Below, in pieces: positions 52,877 to 62,309 of a stretch of 64,000 nt of DNA. Under the pieces are notes generated by a model that saw only the letters and a program-made list of their open reading frames with translations, did no database searches and was not told the origin of the DNA. Numbering within the stretch: the first letter of the stretch is position 1; every line of letters begins with the position of its first letter. Both the position numbers and the translations under genes were made by a program. Source of the stretch: Bog-473 sp963824195 (GTDB lineage: Bacteria > Actinomycetota > Acidimicrobiia > Acidimicrobiales > RAAP-2); NCBI GenBank assembly GCA_963824195.1, contig CAWGOJ010000039.1, positions 360,016 to 424,015 of the forward strand, in the 5' to 3' direction.

Positions 52877-53569
52877 GTGGTCAAGTTCGGGGCGTGGGAG
52901 GTCGAGAATCCGGCCATGGACGTGCATGCCGAAGAAGCGGGGCTCACGGCGGCCGACCCGTCTGCCACGACGACCTACGAACGGTCGGACCCGGCCGGGC
53001 AGGGCCAGCTCTTCCCCGAGGCGCTCGCCTATCCGACTTACGCGGACACCGACAAGATCCCGGCGGTCGGGCGGGGGCGAAGCTCGGGCCGGTCCGGGTC
53101 GGGCGGGTGGCTGCGGGTGGCGGTGGTGCTGGTTGCCCTCGCCGTCCTCGCCGCCGGAACGGCCCTCGGGCTGGTCAAGGCGGGGATCATCGGGAACGGG
53201 GGCGGGTCGGGAACGAGCGGGGCACCCATCACGCATCACCCGGGCACCGTCACCCCCACGACCCCGCTGCTCACCGCGACGGGTACGGGGGCGGGAACGG
53301 CCAACTACAGCATCGACATCGCGGCGTACCAGGTCACCGTCACCACGACGACCGGGCGGTCCTGGGTGAGCATCGGGATCGTCGGCCAGAAACCGATCTA
53401 TGCCGGGATCCTGGCTCCGGCCTCGAGCCAGCGCGAGATCCTGCTCGGCCCGTCCCAAGTGGACGTCGGCGCCGGTGGGACGAAGGTAGTCGTGACGTCG
53501 GGCAAGCGATCGGTCACCCTGACCCCGCTCTCGGCGCCGTTCAGCTATCAATTCACGCCCAACTCCTGA
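52877..53569 (+). CDS. membrane protein with RodZ C-terminal-like (DUF4115-like) domain
   Basis: The 230-residue protein has a cytoplasmic N-terminus (1-77), one helix at 79-101 (LRVAVVLVALAVLAAGTALG), a Gly/Thr-rich linker and a C-terminal beta domain with RSWVSIGIVGQKPIYAGIL and DVGAGGTKVVV, like the extracytoplasmic domain of RodZ. RodZ links the cell-shape machinery to the membrane, but the HTH domain is missing here. GTG 52877 is the start; ATG 52916 is an alternative. Confidence 0.72.
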   Translation: MVKFGAWEVENPAMDVHAEEAGLTAADPSATTTYERSDPAGQGQLFPEALAYPTYADTDKIPAVGRGRSSGRSGSGGWLRVAVVLVALAVLAAGTALGLVKAGIIGNGGGSGTSGAPITHHPGTVTPTTPLLTATGTGAGTANYSIDIAAYQVTVTTTTGRSWVSIGIVGQKPIYAGILAPASSQREILLGPSQVDVGAGGTKVVVTSGKRSVTLTPLSAPFSYQFTPNS

Positions 53570-53671
53570 GCCGCATCGGCCGCGGCGCACGCCGCGGCAC
53601 GGGGTCGCTGTCGTCGGCCGCCCGATGTTTGGCGTACGGTCGCTCGCTGCGCCAGACAGAGAGAGGAGCCC

Positions 53672-55240
53672 ATGCCCCCGAGCCGAGTGAACGCGATGGA
53701 TCACGTGGTGCTCGTGCTCTTCGAAAACCGGTCGTTCGACAACCTGCTCGGACGCCTGTACGCGCCGGGTGAAGTCGATGCGTTCGAAGGGGTCATCGGC
53801 AAGGAGCTCTACAACCCGGTGCCAGAGTGGGCCGAGCACACCGCGCCGGGCGCCGTCGTGCCCTACGGGATCGCCGTGGGGATGGACATGCCGGATCCGG
53901 ACCCGGGCGAGGAGTACCCGCACACCAACACGCAGCTGTTCAACGTGCTCGACGACGCCAACCGCTTCAAGGACGCCACGGAGATGGTGGCCCCCTACAA
54001 CGCACCACCCGGTGGTCGGCAACCGACGATGGACGGCTTCGTCACCGACTACATCAGCTTCCTCACCGTCGAGCTCGGCCGGCAGCCCACCTACGACGAG
54101 TACAGCCAGATCATGGCCGGCTACACGCCCGACCAGGTGCCGGTCATCAGCGCTCTCGCACGGGGTTTCGGCGTGTTCGACCACTGGTTCAGCGAGGTCC
54201 CGTCGCAAACGCTGCCCAACCGGTCGTTCTGGACCGCGGCGACGTCCTCCGGCTTCGTGGTGAACCGGCCGGTCACCAACTTCATGCGCCACCACACCGC
54301 GGAGACGATCTTCGATCGCCTGGAGCGCTGCGACAGGACCTGGAAGGTCTATGTCCTGGAGCCCGGGCCCCTCTCGTTCACCGGCTTCATCCACATGCCG
54401 CGCCTGCGCGACCGCTTCGCCACCCACTTCGTGCCCTTCGCCGAGTTCGAGCGCGACGCCGCCGAGGGCACCCTGCCCGACTTCTCGCTGATTGAGCCCA
54501 ACCTCATGGCGGGCCACGGTGACTACCACCCCGCCTTCGGGCGGGCCCTGATCCCGGGCCTCGAAGTCCTCATGGACGCACCGTCGTCGATCCTCGCCGG
54601 GGAGGCCTTCCTGGACCGGATCTACCGGGCCGTGCGGTCCGCCGCGTCACCGACGGGCTCGAACGTGTTCAACACCATGCTGTTCGTCGGCTTCGACGAG
54701 CCCGGCGGGACCTACGACCACGTCCCGCCGGGGCCGGTGCCGCCCCCGGACCCCGGCGCTCCACCCGGGCAGCTCGGGTTCGCCTTCGACCGCTCGGGCT
54801 ACCGGGTCCCCGCCGTCGTCGTGTCCCCCTGGGTCCCCGAGGGGACCGTCTGCACCGACGAGCACCGGCACACCTCCCTGCTGGCGACCCTGCGGGCGGT
54901 GTGGGACCTCGGCGAGCCGTTCACGGCCCGTGACGCGGCGGCGCGCAGCTTCGAGCATCTGCTCAGCCTGGAGGTGCCCCGGCCCCCCGAGACGTGGCCC
55001 GACGCCAACCCACGGCCGGTCCCGGCCTTCCAGGCGGAGCAGGTGGACGCCATGCGGGCGCTCGGCACCCTCGGCCGGCACCTGTGCCACGGCCTGTACG
55101 AGCACGCCCGCCACGACAAGGACCTCCCCGACCCACCCGACTCCCCTCCCAACGTCTCCCCCGCCCTGGCCATCGACTTCGCCATGCACCTCGGTGGCCG
55201 GCTGTTCCCCCGCCTGGCCAGGTCCCGACCGGCACCCTGA
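53672..55240 (+). CDS. phospholipase C / acid phosphatase-like phosphoesterase
   Basis: A 522-residue protein of the alkaline-phosphatase-like superfamily. The nucleophile segment VLFENRSFDNLLG at 16-28, HWFSEVPSQTLPNR and DEPGGTYDHVPPG match bacterial phospholipase C and AcpA. It lacks a signal peptide, although family members are normally exported, so location is uncertain. GAGAGGAG precedes the ATG. Confidence 0.9.
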   Translation: MPPSRVNAMDHVVLVLFENRSFDNLLGRLYAPGEVDAFEGVIGKELYNPVPEWAEHTAPGAVVPYGIAVGMDMPDPDPGEEYPHTNTQLFNVLDDANRFKDATEMVAPYNAPPGGRQPTMDGFVTDYISFLTVELGRQPTYDEYSQIMAGYTPDQVPVISALARGFGVFDHWFSEVPSQTLPNRSFWTAATSSGFVVNRPVTNFMRHHTAETIFDRLERCDRTWKVYVLEPGPLSFTGFIHMPRLRDRFATHFVPFAEFERDAAEGTLPDFSLIEPNLMAGHGDYHPAFGRALIPGLEVLMDAPSSILAGEAFLDRIYRAVRSAASPTGSNVFNTMLFVGFDEPGGTYDHVPPGPVPPPDPGAPPGQLGFAFDRSGYRVPAVVVSPWVPEGTVCTDEHRHTSLLATLRAVWDLGEPFTARDAAARSFEHLLSLEVPRPPETWPDANPRPVPAFQAEQVDAMRALGTLGRHLCHGLYEHARHDKDLPDPPDSPPNVSPALAIDFAMHLGGRLFPRLARSRPAP

Positions 55241-55483
55241 GCGCCCGGTCGCCGACGCCGGCGTCCACCCGTCGCACACAAGAGGGCGCGGGAGGGGAGC
55301 TCGGGTGCCGCAAAGACACCGCTGCTCACGTGATGTCCCGTAAATTGCCGTTCATCCCTTGGCCTCTCGGGTGGGCCCACCAAAAAGGCACGGACACGTG
55401 ACGCTCCCAGACCGAGCAGGAGGACGGGGAAGGAGCGCGCGGGCCACCATCACGAGCAGCGCGGACTGAGGCGGAGCGACCAC

Positions 55484-57322
55484 ATGGGCGGGCTGCTGGC
55501 GAAGATCGGCCGGAGCACCTTCCGGCACCGCTGGGTGACGCTGCTGGCCTGGCTCATCATCCTCATCGCGGTGGCCTCAGTGTCCGTCGCCTTCTCGAAG
55601 CCGGAGTCGACCCAGTTCACGGTTCCGGGCACCCAGTCCCAGCAGGCCATGGACCTGCTGGAGCAGCGCTTCCCCGCCGCCTCGGGCGCCACCGGCCAGA
55701 TCGTGTTCGCCGCCCCGGCGGGCGCGACCCTGAACGACGCCACGATGAAGGCCGGCGTCGAGTCGTCGCTCGCCAAGGCCCGCGAGGGTGCGCAGGTGCT
55801 ACTCGTGACCGACCCCTACAGCGGGACGACCATCTCGAAGAACGGCCGCATCGGCTACGCCACGGTCGCCTTCAAGGTCCCCGCGAGCTCCATCACCGAT
55901 GCGGCGAAGCAGAACCTCGCCGCCTCCGCGGCACCGGCGCGCGCCGCGGGCGCGACCGTCGCCTTCGGGGGCGGGATCGTCAACCAGCCCACGACGAAGA
56001 GCTCGGACGTCCTGGGCCTGCTGATCGCCTACCTGGTGCTCACGATCACCTTCGGCTCCATGATCGCGGCGGGCCTGCCGCTGGTCAACGCGCTGATCGG
56101 CGTGGGTATCGGCCTGACGGGCATCAACGCGCTCAGCGGGATCATCTCGCTGTCGGCCACCGCGCCCATCCTCGCCACCATGCTCGGCCTGGCCGTGGCC
56201 ATCGACTACGCCCTCTTCATCGTCTACCGCTACCGGGACGAAATCGGCCAGGGCGTACCGCATGAGGAGGCCGCGGCGACCGCGGCCGGAACGGCCGGGG
56301 TGGCTGTCGTCTTCGCCGGTACAACCGTGGTCGTCGCACTGGTAGGCCTCAGCGTGACCGGGATCCCGTTCCTGACCATCATGGGACTCTGCGCCGCCGG
56401 CACGGTCGTCGTCGCCGTCCTGGTCGCCGTGACGCTCATTCCCGCGCTCCTCGGCTTCGCCGGGTCCAAGGTCAAGCCGCGTCGGGTGAAGGCCCAGGGC
56501 CGGGGTTTCTTCGCCGCCTGGGTCACCTTCACGACCAAGCGCGCCGCGTTCGTCGTCGTCGGCGGGGTGGTCGTCCTCCTGGCCATCGCCTCGCCCCTGC
56601 TCACGATGGACCTCGGGCTGCCGAGCGCGGGGACGCTCCCCAAGTCGGACACGGCGCGCACGGCGTACGACCTCCTGGCACAGGGCTTCGGACCCGGGAT
56701 CAACGCGCCGCTCCTCGTCGTGGTCGACGCGCCGGCACGGCTCGACCCGGTGGCGGTCGCCGAGACGGCCACCAAGGACCTGGCGGCGGTGCCCGGCGTC
56801 GCCTCCGTCTCGCCTCCGCTCCAGAACGCAGCCAAGGACGTCACCGTGGTCGAGGTCATACCCACCTCGGGCCCGAGCTCGGTGGCCACCAAGGACCTCG
56901 TTGCCACCATCCGGCAGAAGGCTGATGCGGTGGCCGCCCCCTACGGCGTCCGCGTGCTCGTGACCGGACCGACCGCGCTGGCCATCGACGTCTCGGCCAA
57001 GCTCGGCGCGGCGCTCCCGCTGTACCTGCTGGTCGTGGTCGGCATCGCCGCCATCATCTTGATGATCGTCTTCCGTTCGCTGCTGGTGCCGCTGACTGCG
57101 GTCCTCGGCTTCCTCCTCACCATCGGCGTCGCGCTCGGCATCGTCGTCTGGATCTTCCAGGACGGCCACCTGGTGCGCCTGACGCTGATTCCCGCGGCCA
57201 TGGCGCTGCTGGGCCGGGGTGCCTGGTGGCTCCCGCGCTGGCTGGACCGGATCCTGCCCTCCATCGACATCGAGGGAGCCAGCCTCGAGTTCCCGCTCGA
57301 GCCCGCGGGCGCCACGGCCTGA
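55484..57322 (+). CDS. MMPL-family transporter with apparent internal deletion
   Basis: The 612-residue protein starts like an MMPL/RND lipid exporter: TM1, an extracytoplasmic domain, TM2-6 with IDYALFIVYRYRDEI, and a second half with TM7-8. At about residues 563-569, WIFQDGHL is followed directly by VRLTLIPAAMALLGRGAWWLPRW. In relatives some 90-110 residues lie between these points, including the second FGLAMDYEVFLVSR-type motif and several helices. The gene is otherwise in frame. Such a protein would probably not transport normally. Confidence 0.87.
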   Translation: MGGLLAKIGRSTFRHRWVTLLAWLIILIAVASVSVAFSKPESTQFTVPGTQSQQAMDLLEQRFPAASGATGQIVFAAPAGATLNDATMKAGVESSLAKAREGAQVLLVTDPYSGTTISKNGRIGYATVAFKVPASSITDAAKQNLAASAAPARAAGATVAFGGGIVNQPTTKSSDVLGLLIAYLVLTITFGSMIAAGLPLVNALIGVGIGLTGINALSGIISLSATAPILATMLGLAVAIDYALFIVYRYRDEIGQGVPHEEAAATAAGTAGVAVVFAGTTVVVALVGLSVTGIPFLTIMGLCAAGTVVVAVLVAVTLIPALLGFAGSKVKPRRVKAQGRGFFAAWVTFTTKRAAFVVVGGVVVLLAIASPLLTMDLGLPSAGTLPKSDTARTAYDLLAQGFGPGINAPLLVVVDAPARLDPVAVAETATKDLAAVPGVASVSPPLQNAAKDVTVVEVIPTSGPSSVATKDLVATIRQKADAVAAPYGVRVLVTGPTALAIDVSAKLGAALPLYLLVVVGIAAIILMIVFRSLLVPLTAVLGFLLTIGVALGIVVWIFQDGHLVRLTLIPAAMALLGRGAWWLPRWLDRILPSIDIEGASLEFPLEPAGATA

Positions 57323-57368
57323 GCCCCGGCCTCGGGTCCGACGTGTGAACTCGGTAGGGTCCTTCGCC

Positions 57369-57821
57369 GTGGAGCTGCTCCGGTTGATCGAGATCGACGT
57401 GGCGGTGCAGCCAATGGTCGATCTGGGTGAGTTCCCCCTCGGGGGTCGCCGCACGATCGTCTTCGAGGGCGGCACCTTCGAGGGCCGCGACGACCTGCGC
57501 GGCACGATCGCGCCCGGTGGCGTCGACTGGCAGATCGTCCGGCCCGACGGCGTCATCGAGATCGACGCCCACTACCTGCTCGTCACCGACGACGGTGAGC
57601 CAATCGAGGTCCGCTCGACGGGGATCCGCAAGGCGAGCCCCGACGTCGCGGTCCGGCTGGCACACGGCGAGGATGTCGCGCCGGCCGAGTACTACTTCCG
57701 CACCCATGTCAGGCTCTCGACATCCGCACCTCGCCTCGCCTTCATGAACGACATCCTCGCCGTGTCGACCGGTGAACGCCGGCGGGGCTCGGTGCGGATC
57801 AACATCCACGAGGTGCTCTGA
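57369..57821 (+). CDS. DUF3237 family protein
   Basis: The 150-residue protein starts VELLRLIEIDVAVQPM and shows the family features GGRRTIVFEGGTFEG, PGGVDWQIVRPDG and THVRLSTSAPRLAFMND. The function of the family is unknown; members lie near aromatic catabolism genes. Its stop is 2 bases before the flavin monooxygenase start, so the two are an operon. GTG 57345 is an alternative start. Confidence 0.85.
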   Translation: MELLRLIEIDVAVQPMVDLGEFPLGGRRTIVFEGGTFEGRDDLRGTIAPGGVDWQIVRPDGVIEIDAHYLLVTDDGEPIEVRSTGIRKASPDVAVRLAHGEDVAPAEYYFRTHVRLSTSAPRLAFMNDILAVSTGERRRGSVRINIHEVL

Positions 57822-57823
57822 GC

Positions 57824-59113
57824 ATGACCGCACGCGAGCGCCGGTTCATCGTGGTCGGCGCCGGTATCGGGGGCCTCGCCGCCGCGCTCAGCCTGCACCA
57901 GGTCGGCGCCTGCGTCGACGTGTTCGAGAGCGTGCACGAGGTCCGGCCACTGGGCGTCGGCATCAACCTCCTGCCGCACGCTGTGCGCGAGCTCGACGCG
58001 CTGGGATTGCTCGAGCCGCTCCGTGCCCGGTCGGTCGAGCCGACGAGCCTCGTGTACTGCTCCGCCCACGGCCAGGAGATCTGGCGCGAACAGCGTGGCA
58101 TCGCTGCCGGCTACGCCTGGCCGCAGCTCTCCATCCATCGAGGCGAGCTCCAGGACGTCCTGCTCGGCGCATTCATCGGACGGGTGGGGTCCGACCATCT
58201 TCACCTCGGGCACCGGCTCGTAGGGTTGGACGCGGACGACACCCATGCCGCTGCCGTGTTCCGCACCGACGATGACGACAGCCTGGTGGTGTCCGGTGAC
58301 GGGGTCGTCGCGGCCGACGGCATCCACAGCGTTGCCCGCGTCCAGCGCTACCGGTCCGAGGGACGACCCCGCTGGAACGGCTCCCTCCTCTGGAGAGGCA
58401 TCGCCGAGGTCGAGCCCTTGCTGAACGGCCGCACCATGGTGTGGGCCGGTCACCGCGACCAGAAGTTCGTCGCCTATCCCATTGCCGATCTCCCAACCGG
58501 CCGTCAGGAGATCAACTTCATCGCCGAGCTCCGCCGCCCGGAATCGGCGCTCGGACGAGCCGAGGACTGGAACCGGGCCGGCGAGCTCACGGACTTCCTG
58601 CCCCAGTTCGAGGACTGGGTCTTCGATTGGCTCGATGTCCCTGCGATCATCGGGTCTGCGCCGGGCACGTTCCTGTTCCCGATGATCGATCGCGACCCTG
58701 TCCCCCGTTGGACGTTCGGTCGATCGACGCTGCTAGGAGATGCCGCCCACCCCATGTATCCGATCGGTTCGAACGGGGCCTCGCAGGCGATCCTGGACGC
58801 ACGCGTCCTCGCCGGCTGTCTTCGCGCCGACGACGATGTGGTCTCCGCGTTCGAGCGCTACGAGCACGAGCGGTTGCCCAGGACCGCTGCCATCGTGCAG
58901 GCGAACCGCGGTCTGGGGCCGGAGGTGCCGATGCAGGTGGTGCACGAGCGCGCGCCCGACGGCTTCGACGACATCAACACCGTCATCAGCCGAGCCGAGA
59001 TCGACGACGCGACCGAGGCGTACCGGAACACTGCCGGCTTCGCCCTCGCGGCGTTGCGGGCCGATCCGCGATCGCTGATCGACCAGTGGGCGAAGGTCGG
59101 CGCTGATCGCTGA
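57824..59113 (+). CDS. FAD-dependent aromatic monooxygenase-like protein
   Basis: A 429-residue class A flavoprotein monooxygenase. IVVGAGIGGLAAALSL at the N-terminus binds FAD, VVAADGIHSVAR is the DG motif, and LLGDAAHPMYPIGSNG is the GD motif. It resembles PhzS-like hydroxylases acting on aromatic or phenazine acids with NAD(P)H and oxygen. The substrate is unknown; the DUF3237 gene is co-transcribed. Confidence 0.92.
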   Translation: MTARERRFIVVGAGIGGLAAALSLHQVGACVDVFESVHEVRPLGVGINLLPHAVRELDALGLLEPLRARSVEPTSLVYCSAHGQEIWREQRGIAAGYAWPQLSIHRGELQDVLLGAFIGRVGSDHLHLGHRLVGLDADDTHAAAVFRTDDDDSLVVSGDGVVAADGIHSVARVQRYRSEGRPRWNGSLLWRGIAEVEPLLNGRTMVWAGHRDQKFVAYPIADLPTGRQEINFIAELRRPESALGRAEDWNRAGELTDFLPQFEDWVFDWLDVPAIIGSAPGTFLFPMIDRDPVPRWTFGRSTLLGDAAHPMYPIGSNGASQAILDARVLAGCLRADDDVVSAFERYEHERLPRTAAIVQANRGLGPEVPMQVVHERAPDGFDDINTVISRAEIDDATEAYRNTAGFALAALRADPRSLIDQWAKVGADR

Positions 59114-59152
59114 CGATCGCGCTCGCGCTCGCGCTCAGAGTCACCGCACTGT

Positions 59153-59239
59153 CGGAATGTCTGATGACCGACTCCCGGACATTCGTGACCGAGATCCGGA
59201 CACTCGCGACCGATCACGCCGGACATTGAATGACCCCCG
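59153..59239. repeat. four degenerate copies of a 21-23-bp repeat, possible IS-end remnant
   Basis: Copies begin at about 59153 (CGGAATGTCTGATGACCGAC), 59175 (CCGGACATTCGTGACCGAGA), 59196 (CCGGACACTCGCGACCGATC) and 59219 (CCGGACATTGAATGACC). Spacing is 21-23 bp. On the minus strand the core is TGTCCGG. Arrays of such subterminal repeats occur at the ends of IS21-type elements. No transposase is nearby, so this would be a solo end. Confidence 0.45.
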
Positions 59240-59242
59240 ACA

Positions 59243-62104
59243 CTACGAGCACCCGCTGGTCGACCCGCAACTCCCGCACACGTAGCACGACCCGGCCCGC
59301 TGCATGGTGTTGCCGCAGTTGTAGCAGAGCGGCGCGTCGAGCTGCTCCGCACGGGCCATCGGCCGTACCGCCGGCTCCGACGAGTTCGGGGCGGCCGTGA
59401 CGCCGGCACTGAGACCGTCGTCGACCAGGCCCGCGCTGGGCGTTGCCATCTCCTCCACGCCGGGCAGTGTCGGCTGGGTGCGCTCCTGCGTCGAGAGGAT
59501 CCCGAGCTCGGTCCGGTCCTGGGTCGACAGGTAGTCCAGGGCCAACCGGCGCGAGATGTAGTCGATGAGGCTGGTGGCGATGCGCAGCTCGGGGTCATCG
59601 GTGATGCCGGCCGGCTCGAACTTCATGTTGGCGAACTTGCGCACGAAGGTCGCCAGCGGCACGCCGTGCTGGAGCCCGAGGCTCAGCGAGATGGAGAAGG
59701 CGTCCATGATCCCGGCCAGGGTCGAGCCCTGCTTGGAGACCTTGATGAACACCTCGCCCGGTCGCCCGTCCTCGTACTCGCCGACGGTCACGTAGCCCTC
59801 GCAGTCGGCGACCCGGAACGAGAACGTCTTCGAGTTGCGCTTGCGGGGCAGGCGCTCGCGCACCGCGCCCACCAGCAGCGGCGAGGCCACCCGCTGCCGC
59901 TCGTGGGCCAGCGCCGCCTCGAGCTCGGCGATGTGCGCCGCGATCTCGCGGGCGCGGGCCTCGGCCTCCGAGCCGGCCGGTGCGGTGTCGCCACCCTCGA
60001 TGAGGGCCGCGGCACCCTCCTTCTTCGTCGTCGACAGCGGCTGGGCCACCTTGCAGTTGTCACGGTAGATGGCCACCGCCTTGATACCCAGGCGCCAGGC
60101 GTCGATGTGCAGCTGCTCGACGTCCTCGACCGTCACGTCCTCGGGCATGTTGACCGTCTTGGAGATGGCGCCGCTGATGAAGGGCTGGACCGCTCCCATC
60201 ATGCGGATGTGCCCCGAGTAGTGGATGGTGTTGTCACCCATGGAGCAGGCGAACACCGGCAGGTGCTCGGGGGCCAGGTGCGGCGCGCCGAGGATCGACA
60301 TGTGCTCGTTGACGTAGGCGACGATCTCGGCCGCCTGGTCGGGGCCGTAGCCCAGCTTGGCCAGGGCCCGGGACACCGTCTGGTTGACGATCGACATGGT
60401 GCCGCCGCCCACCAGCTTCTTCGTCTTGACCAGGCCGAGGTCGGGTTCGACGCCGGTGGTGTCGCAGTCCATCAGCAAGCCGATGGTGCCCGTCGGCGCC
60501 AGCACCGAGGCCTGCGAGTTGCGCACACCGTAGGCCTCGGCCAGGTCGACCGCCTGGTCCCAGGCCTCCTGCGCAGCCGACAGCAGCTCGGGCGGCACGA
60601 CGTCCTCGTCGATGCGGGCCGCCTCCCCCTGGTGCATCCGCAGCACGTTGAGCATGGCCTCGCCGTTCTCGTGGTAGCCGGCGAAGGGCCCCATGCGGGC
60701 CGCGGTGCGGGCCGAGGTGGCGTACGCGTGCCCCGTCAGCAGCGCCGTGATGGCGGCCGCCCAGGCCCGCCCGGCGTCGGAGTCGTAGGGCAGGCCCTGC
60801 GCCATCAGCAACGCACCCAGGTTGGCGTAGCCGATGCCGAGCTCGCGGAAGGCGCGTGTCGTCTCGCCGATCTTGTCGGTCGGGTAGTCGGCGTTGCCCA
60901 CGATGATCTCCTGCCCGGTGAACACCACTGACACCGCTGCCTTGAAGCCCTCCACGTCGAACTCGTCGTTCTCGTCGAGGAACGTCAGCAGGTTCATGGA
61001 GGCGAGGTTGCAGGCCGAGTTGTCGAGGTGGACGTACTCCGAGCATGGATTGGAGCCGTTGATCCGGCCCGTGTTGGGCGCCGTGTGCCAGCGGTTGATC
61101 GTGGTGTCGTACTGCAGGCCCGGGTCGGCGCACTCCCAGGCCGAGTGGGCGATCTGGCGGAACAGGTCCCGCGCCGGGAGCGTGCGGACGACCGAGCCGT
61201 CTGTGCGGGCGACGAGCTGCCAGTCGCGGCCGTCGAGCACCGCCTCCATGAATTCGTCGGTCACCCGCACCGAGTTGTTGGCGTTCTGGTACTGCGTCGA
61301 GTGGCTGTCGGCGCCGTCGAGGTCCATGTCGAAGCCGGCGTCACGCAGGACGCGGGCCTTGCGCTCCTCGATCGCCTTGCACCAGACGAAGTCCTCCACG
61401 TCGGGATGGTCGGCGTCGAGGATGACCATCTTGGCGGCGCGCCTCGTCTTGCCGCCGGACTTGATCGTGCCCGCCGACGCGTCCGCGCCCCGCATGAAGC
61501 TGACGGGGCCCGACGCGGTGCCGCCGCCCTTGAGGAGCTCGTGCGACGAGCGGATGCGCGACAGGTTGACCCCGGCGCCCGACCCGCCCTTGAAGATGAC
61601 GCCCTCCTCGGTGTACCAGTTGAGGATCGAGTCCATCGTGTCCTCGACGGACAGGATGAAGCAGGCGCTCCCCTGCTGCGGGACGCCGTGGACGCCGATG
61701 TTGAACCACACCGGTGAGTTGAAGGCCGCCTTCTGGTGGATGATGAGGTACTTGAGCTCGTGGTTGAAGACCTGGGCCTCCTCGTCGTCGACGAAGTAGC
61801 CGTCCTTGATCCCCCACGCCGTCAGCGTGTCGGCCACCCGGTCGGCCACCTGGCGCAACGACCATTCGCGCTCCTCGGTGCCGAGGGTCCCGCGGAAGTA
61901 CTTCTGCGACAGGATGTTGGTGGCATTGACGCTCCAGGACTCGGGCACCTCGACACCCAGCTGCTCGAAGGCGACCGTGCCGTCCCGGAAGTTCGTGATG
62001 CGGGCGTCGCGCCGCTCCCAGCGCACCTCGTCGTAGGGGTGCACGCCTTCGGTGGTGAAGTGCCGACGGATGCCGATCTCGGATCGCTGGGGGGCGATGG
62101 CCAT
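59243..62104 (-). CDS. nrdJ: vitamin B12-dependent (class II) ribonucleoside-diphosphate reductase
   Basis: The 953-residue enzyme makes deoxyribonucleotides using adenosylcobalamin, so it needs no oxygen. Recognisable motifs are PQQGSACFILSVEDTMDS, NPCSEYVHLDNSACNLAS and APTGTIGLLMDCDTTGVEPD. The C-terminal zinc-ribbon-like tail CYNCGNTMQ...CYVCGSCGS carries the reducing cysteines. ATG 62104 is preceded by GAGGAGG. Two NrdR boxes upstream indicate control by NrdR. This is the only ribonucleotide reductase in the window. Confidence 0.96.
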   Translation of the reverse strand: MAIAPQRSEIGIRRHFTTEGVHPYDEVRWERRDARITNFRDGTVAFEQLGVEVPESWSVNATNILSQKYFRGTLGTEEREWSLRQVADRVADTLTAWGIKDGYFVDDEEAQVFNHELKYLIIHQKAAFNSPVWFNIGVHGVPQQGSACFILSVEDTMDSILNWYTEEGVIFKGGSGAGVNLSRIRSSHELLKGGGTASGPVSFMRGADASAGTIKSGGKTRRAAKMVILDADHPDVEDFVWCKAIEERKARVLRDAGFDMDLDGADSHSTQYQNANNSVRVTDEFMEAVLDGRDWQLVARTDGSVVRTLPARDLFRQIAHSAWECADPGLQYDTTINRWHTAPNTGRINGSNPCSEYVHLDNSACNLASMNLLTFLDENDEFDVEGFKAAVSVVFTGQEIIVGNADYPTDKIGETTRAFRELGIGYANLGALLMAQGLPYDSDAGRAWAAAITALLTGHAYATSARTAARMGPFAGYHENGEAMLNVLRMHQGEAARIDEDVVPPELLSAAQEAWDQAVDLAEAYGVRNSQASVLAPTGTIGLLMDCDTTGVEPDLGLVKTKKLVGGGTMSIVNQTVSRALAKLGYGPDQAAEIVAYVNEHMSILGAPHLAPEHLPVFACSMGDNTIHYSGHIRMMGAVQPFISGAISKTVNMPEDVTVEDVEQLHIDAWRLGIKAVAIYRDNCKVAQPLSTTKKEGAAALIEGGDTAPAGSEAEARAREIAAHIAELEAALAHERQRVASPLLVGAVRERLPRKRNSKTFSFRVADCEGYVTVGEYEDGRPGEVFIKVSKQGSTLAGIMDAFSISLSLGLQHGVPLATFVRKFANMKFEPAGITDDPELRIATSLIDYISRRLALDYLSTQDRTELGILSTQERTQPTLPGVEEMATPSAGLVDDGLSAGVTAAPNSSEPAVRPMARAEQLDAPLCYNCGNTMQRAGSCYVCGSCGSTSGCS

Positions 62105-62261
62105 GGCGCTGGGGTCCTCCTCGTTGACTCGGGTGCTGGGGGTGGCTGCTTGCTTGCTGTGCCTGCTCGTCGGCGCCGTCACCCCACCCTCATACAAGCG
62201 TGGAGGTGTCTCACGGCACGTGCTCGTATCCAGTGCCCGGGCGAGGCCCTGAGTCGCCTCA

Positions 62262-62277
62262 CCACAATATATTGTGG
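62262..62277. promoter_or_regulatory. NrdR box 1
   Basis: CCACAATATATTGTGG is a perfect 16-bp palindrome and fits the NrdR consensus ACACWATATWTNGTGT-type sequence. It is 158-173 bases upstream of the nrdJ start codon. Confidence 0.85.
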
Positions 62278-62293
62278 CTGGCTCTCCCCCGGG

Positions 62294-62309
62294 ACACGAG
62301 ATGCTGTGT
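62294..62309. promoter_or_regulatory. NrdR box 2
   Basis: ACACGAGATGCTGTGT is the weaker partner box. The centres of the two boxes are 32 bp apart, about three helical turns, exactly the spacing expected for paired NrdR sites. Confidence 0.75.

Noticed and set aside
55799..57556. Large minus-strand open frame opposite the MMPL gene
   Set aside because: Low-complexity His/Asp/Arg/Gly composition typical of antisense shadow frames.
62105..62261. Cobalamin riboswitch in the nrdJ leader
   Set aside because: The B12-box sequence and surrounding stems could not be found; NrdR boxes explain regulation better.
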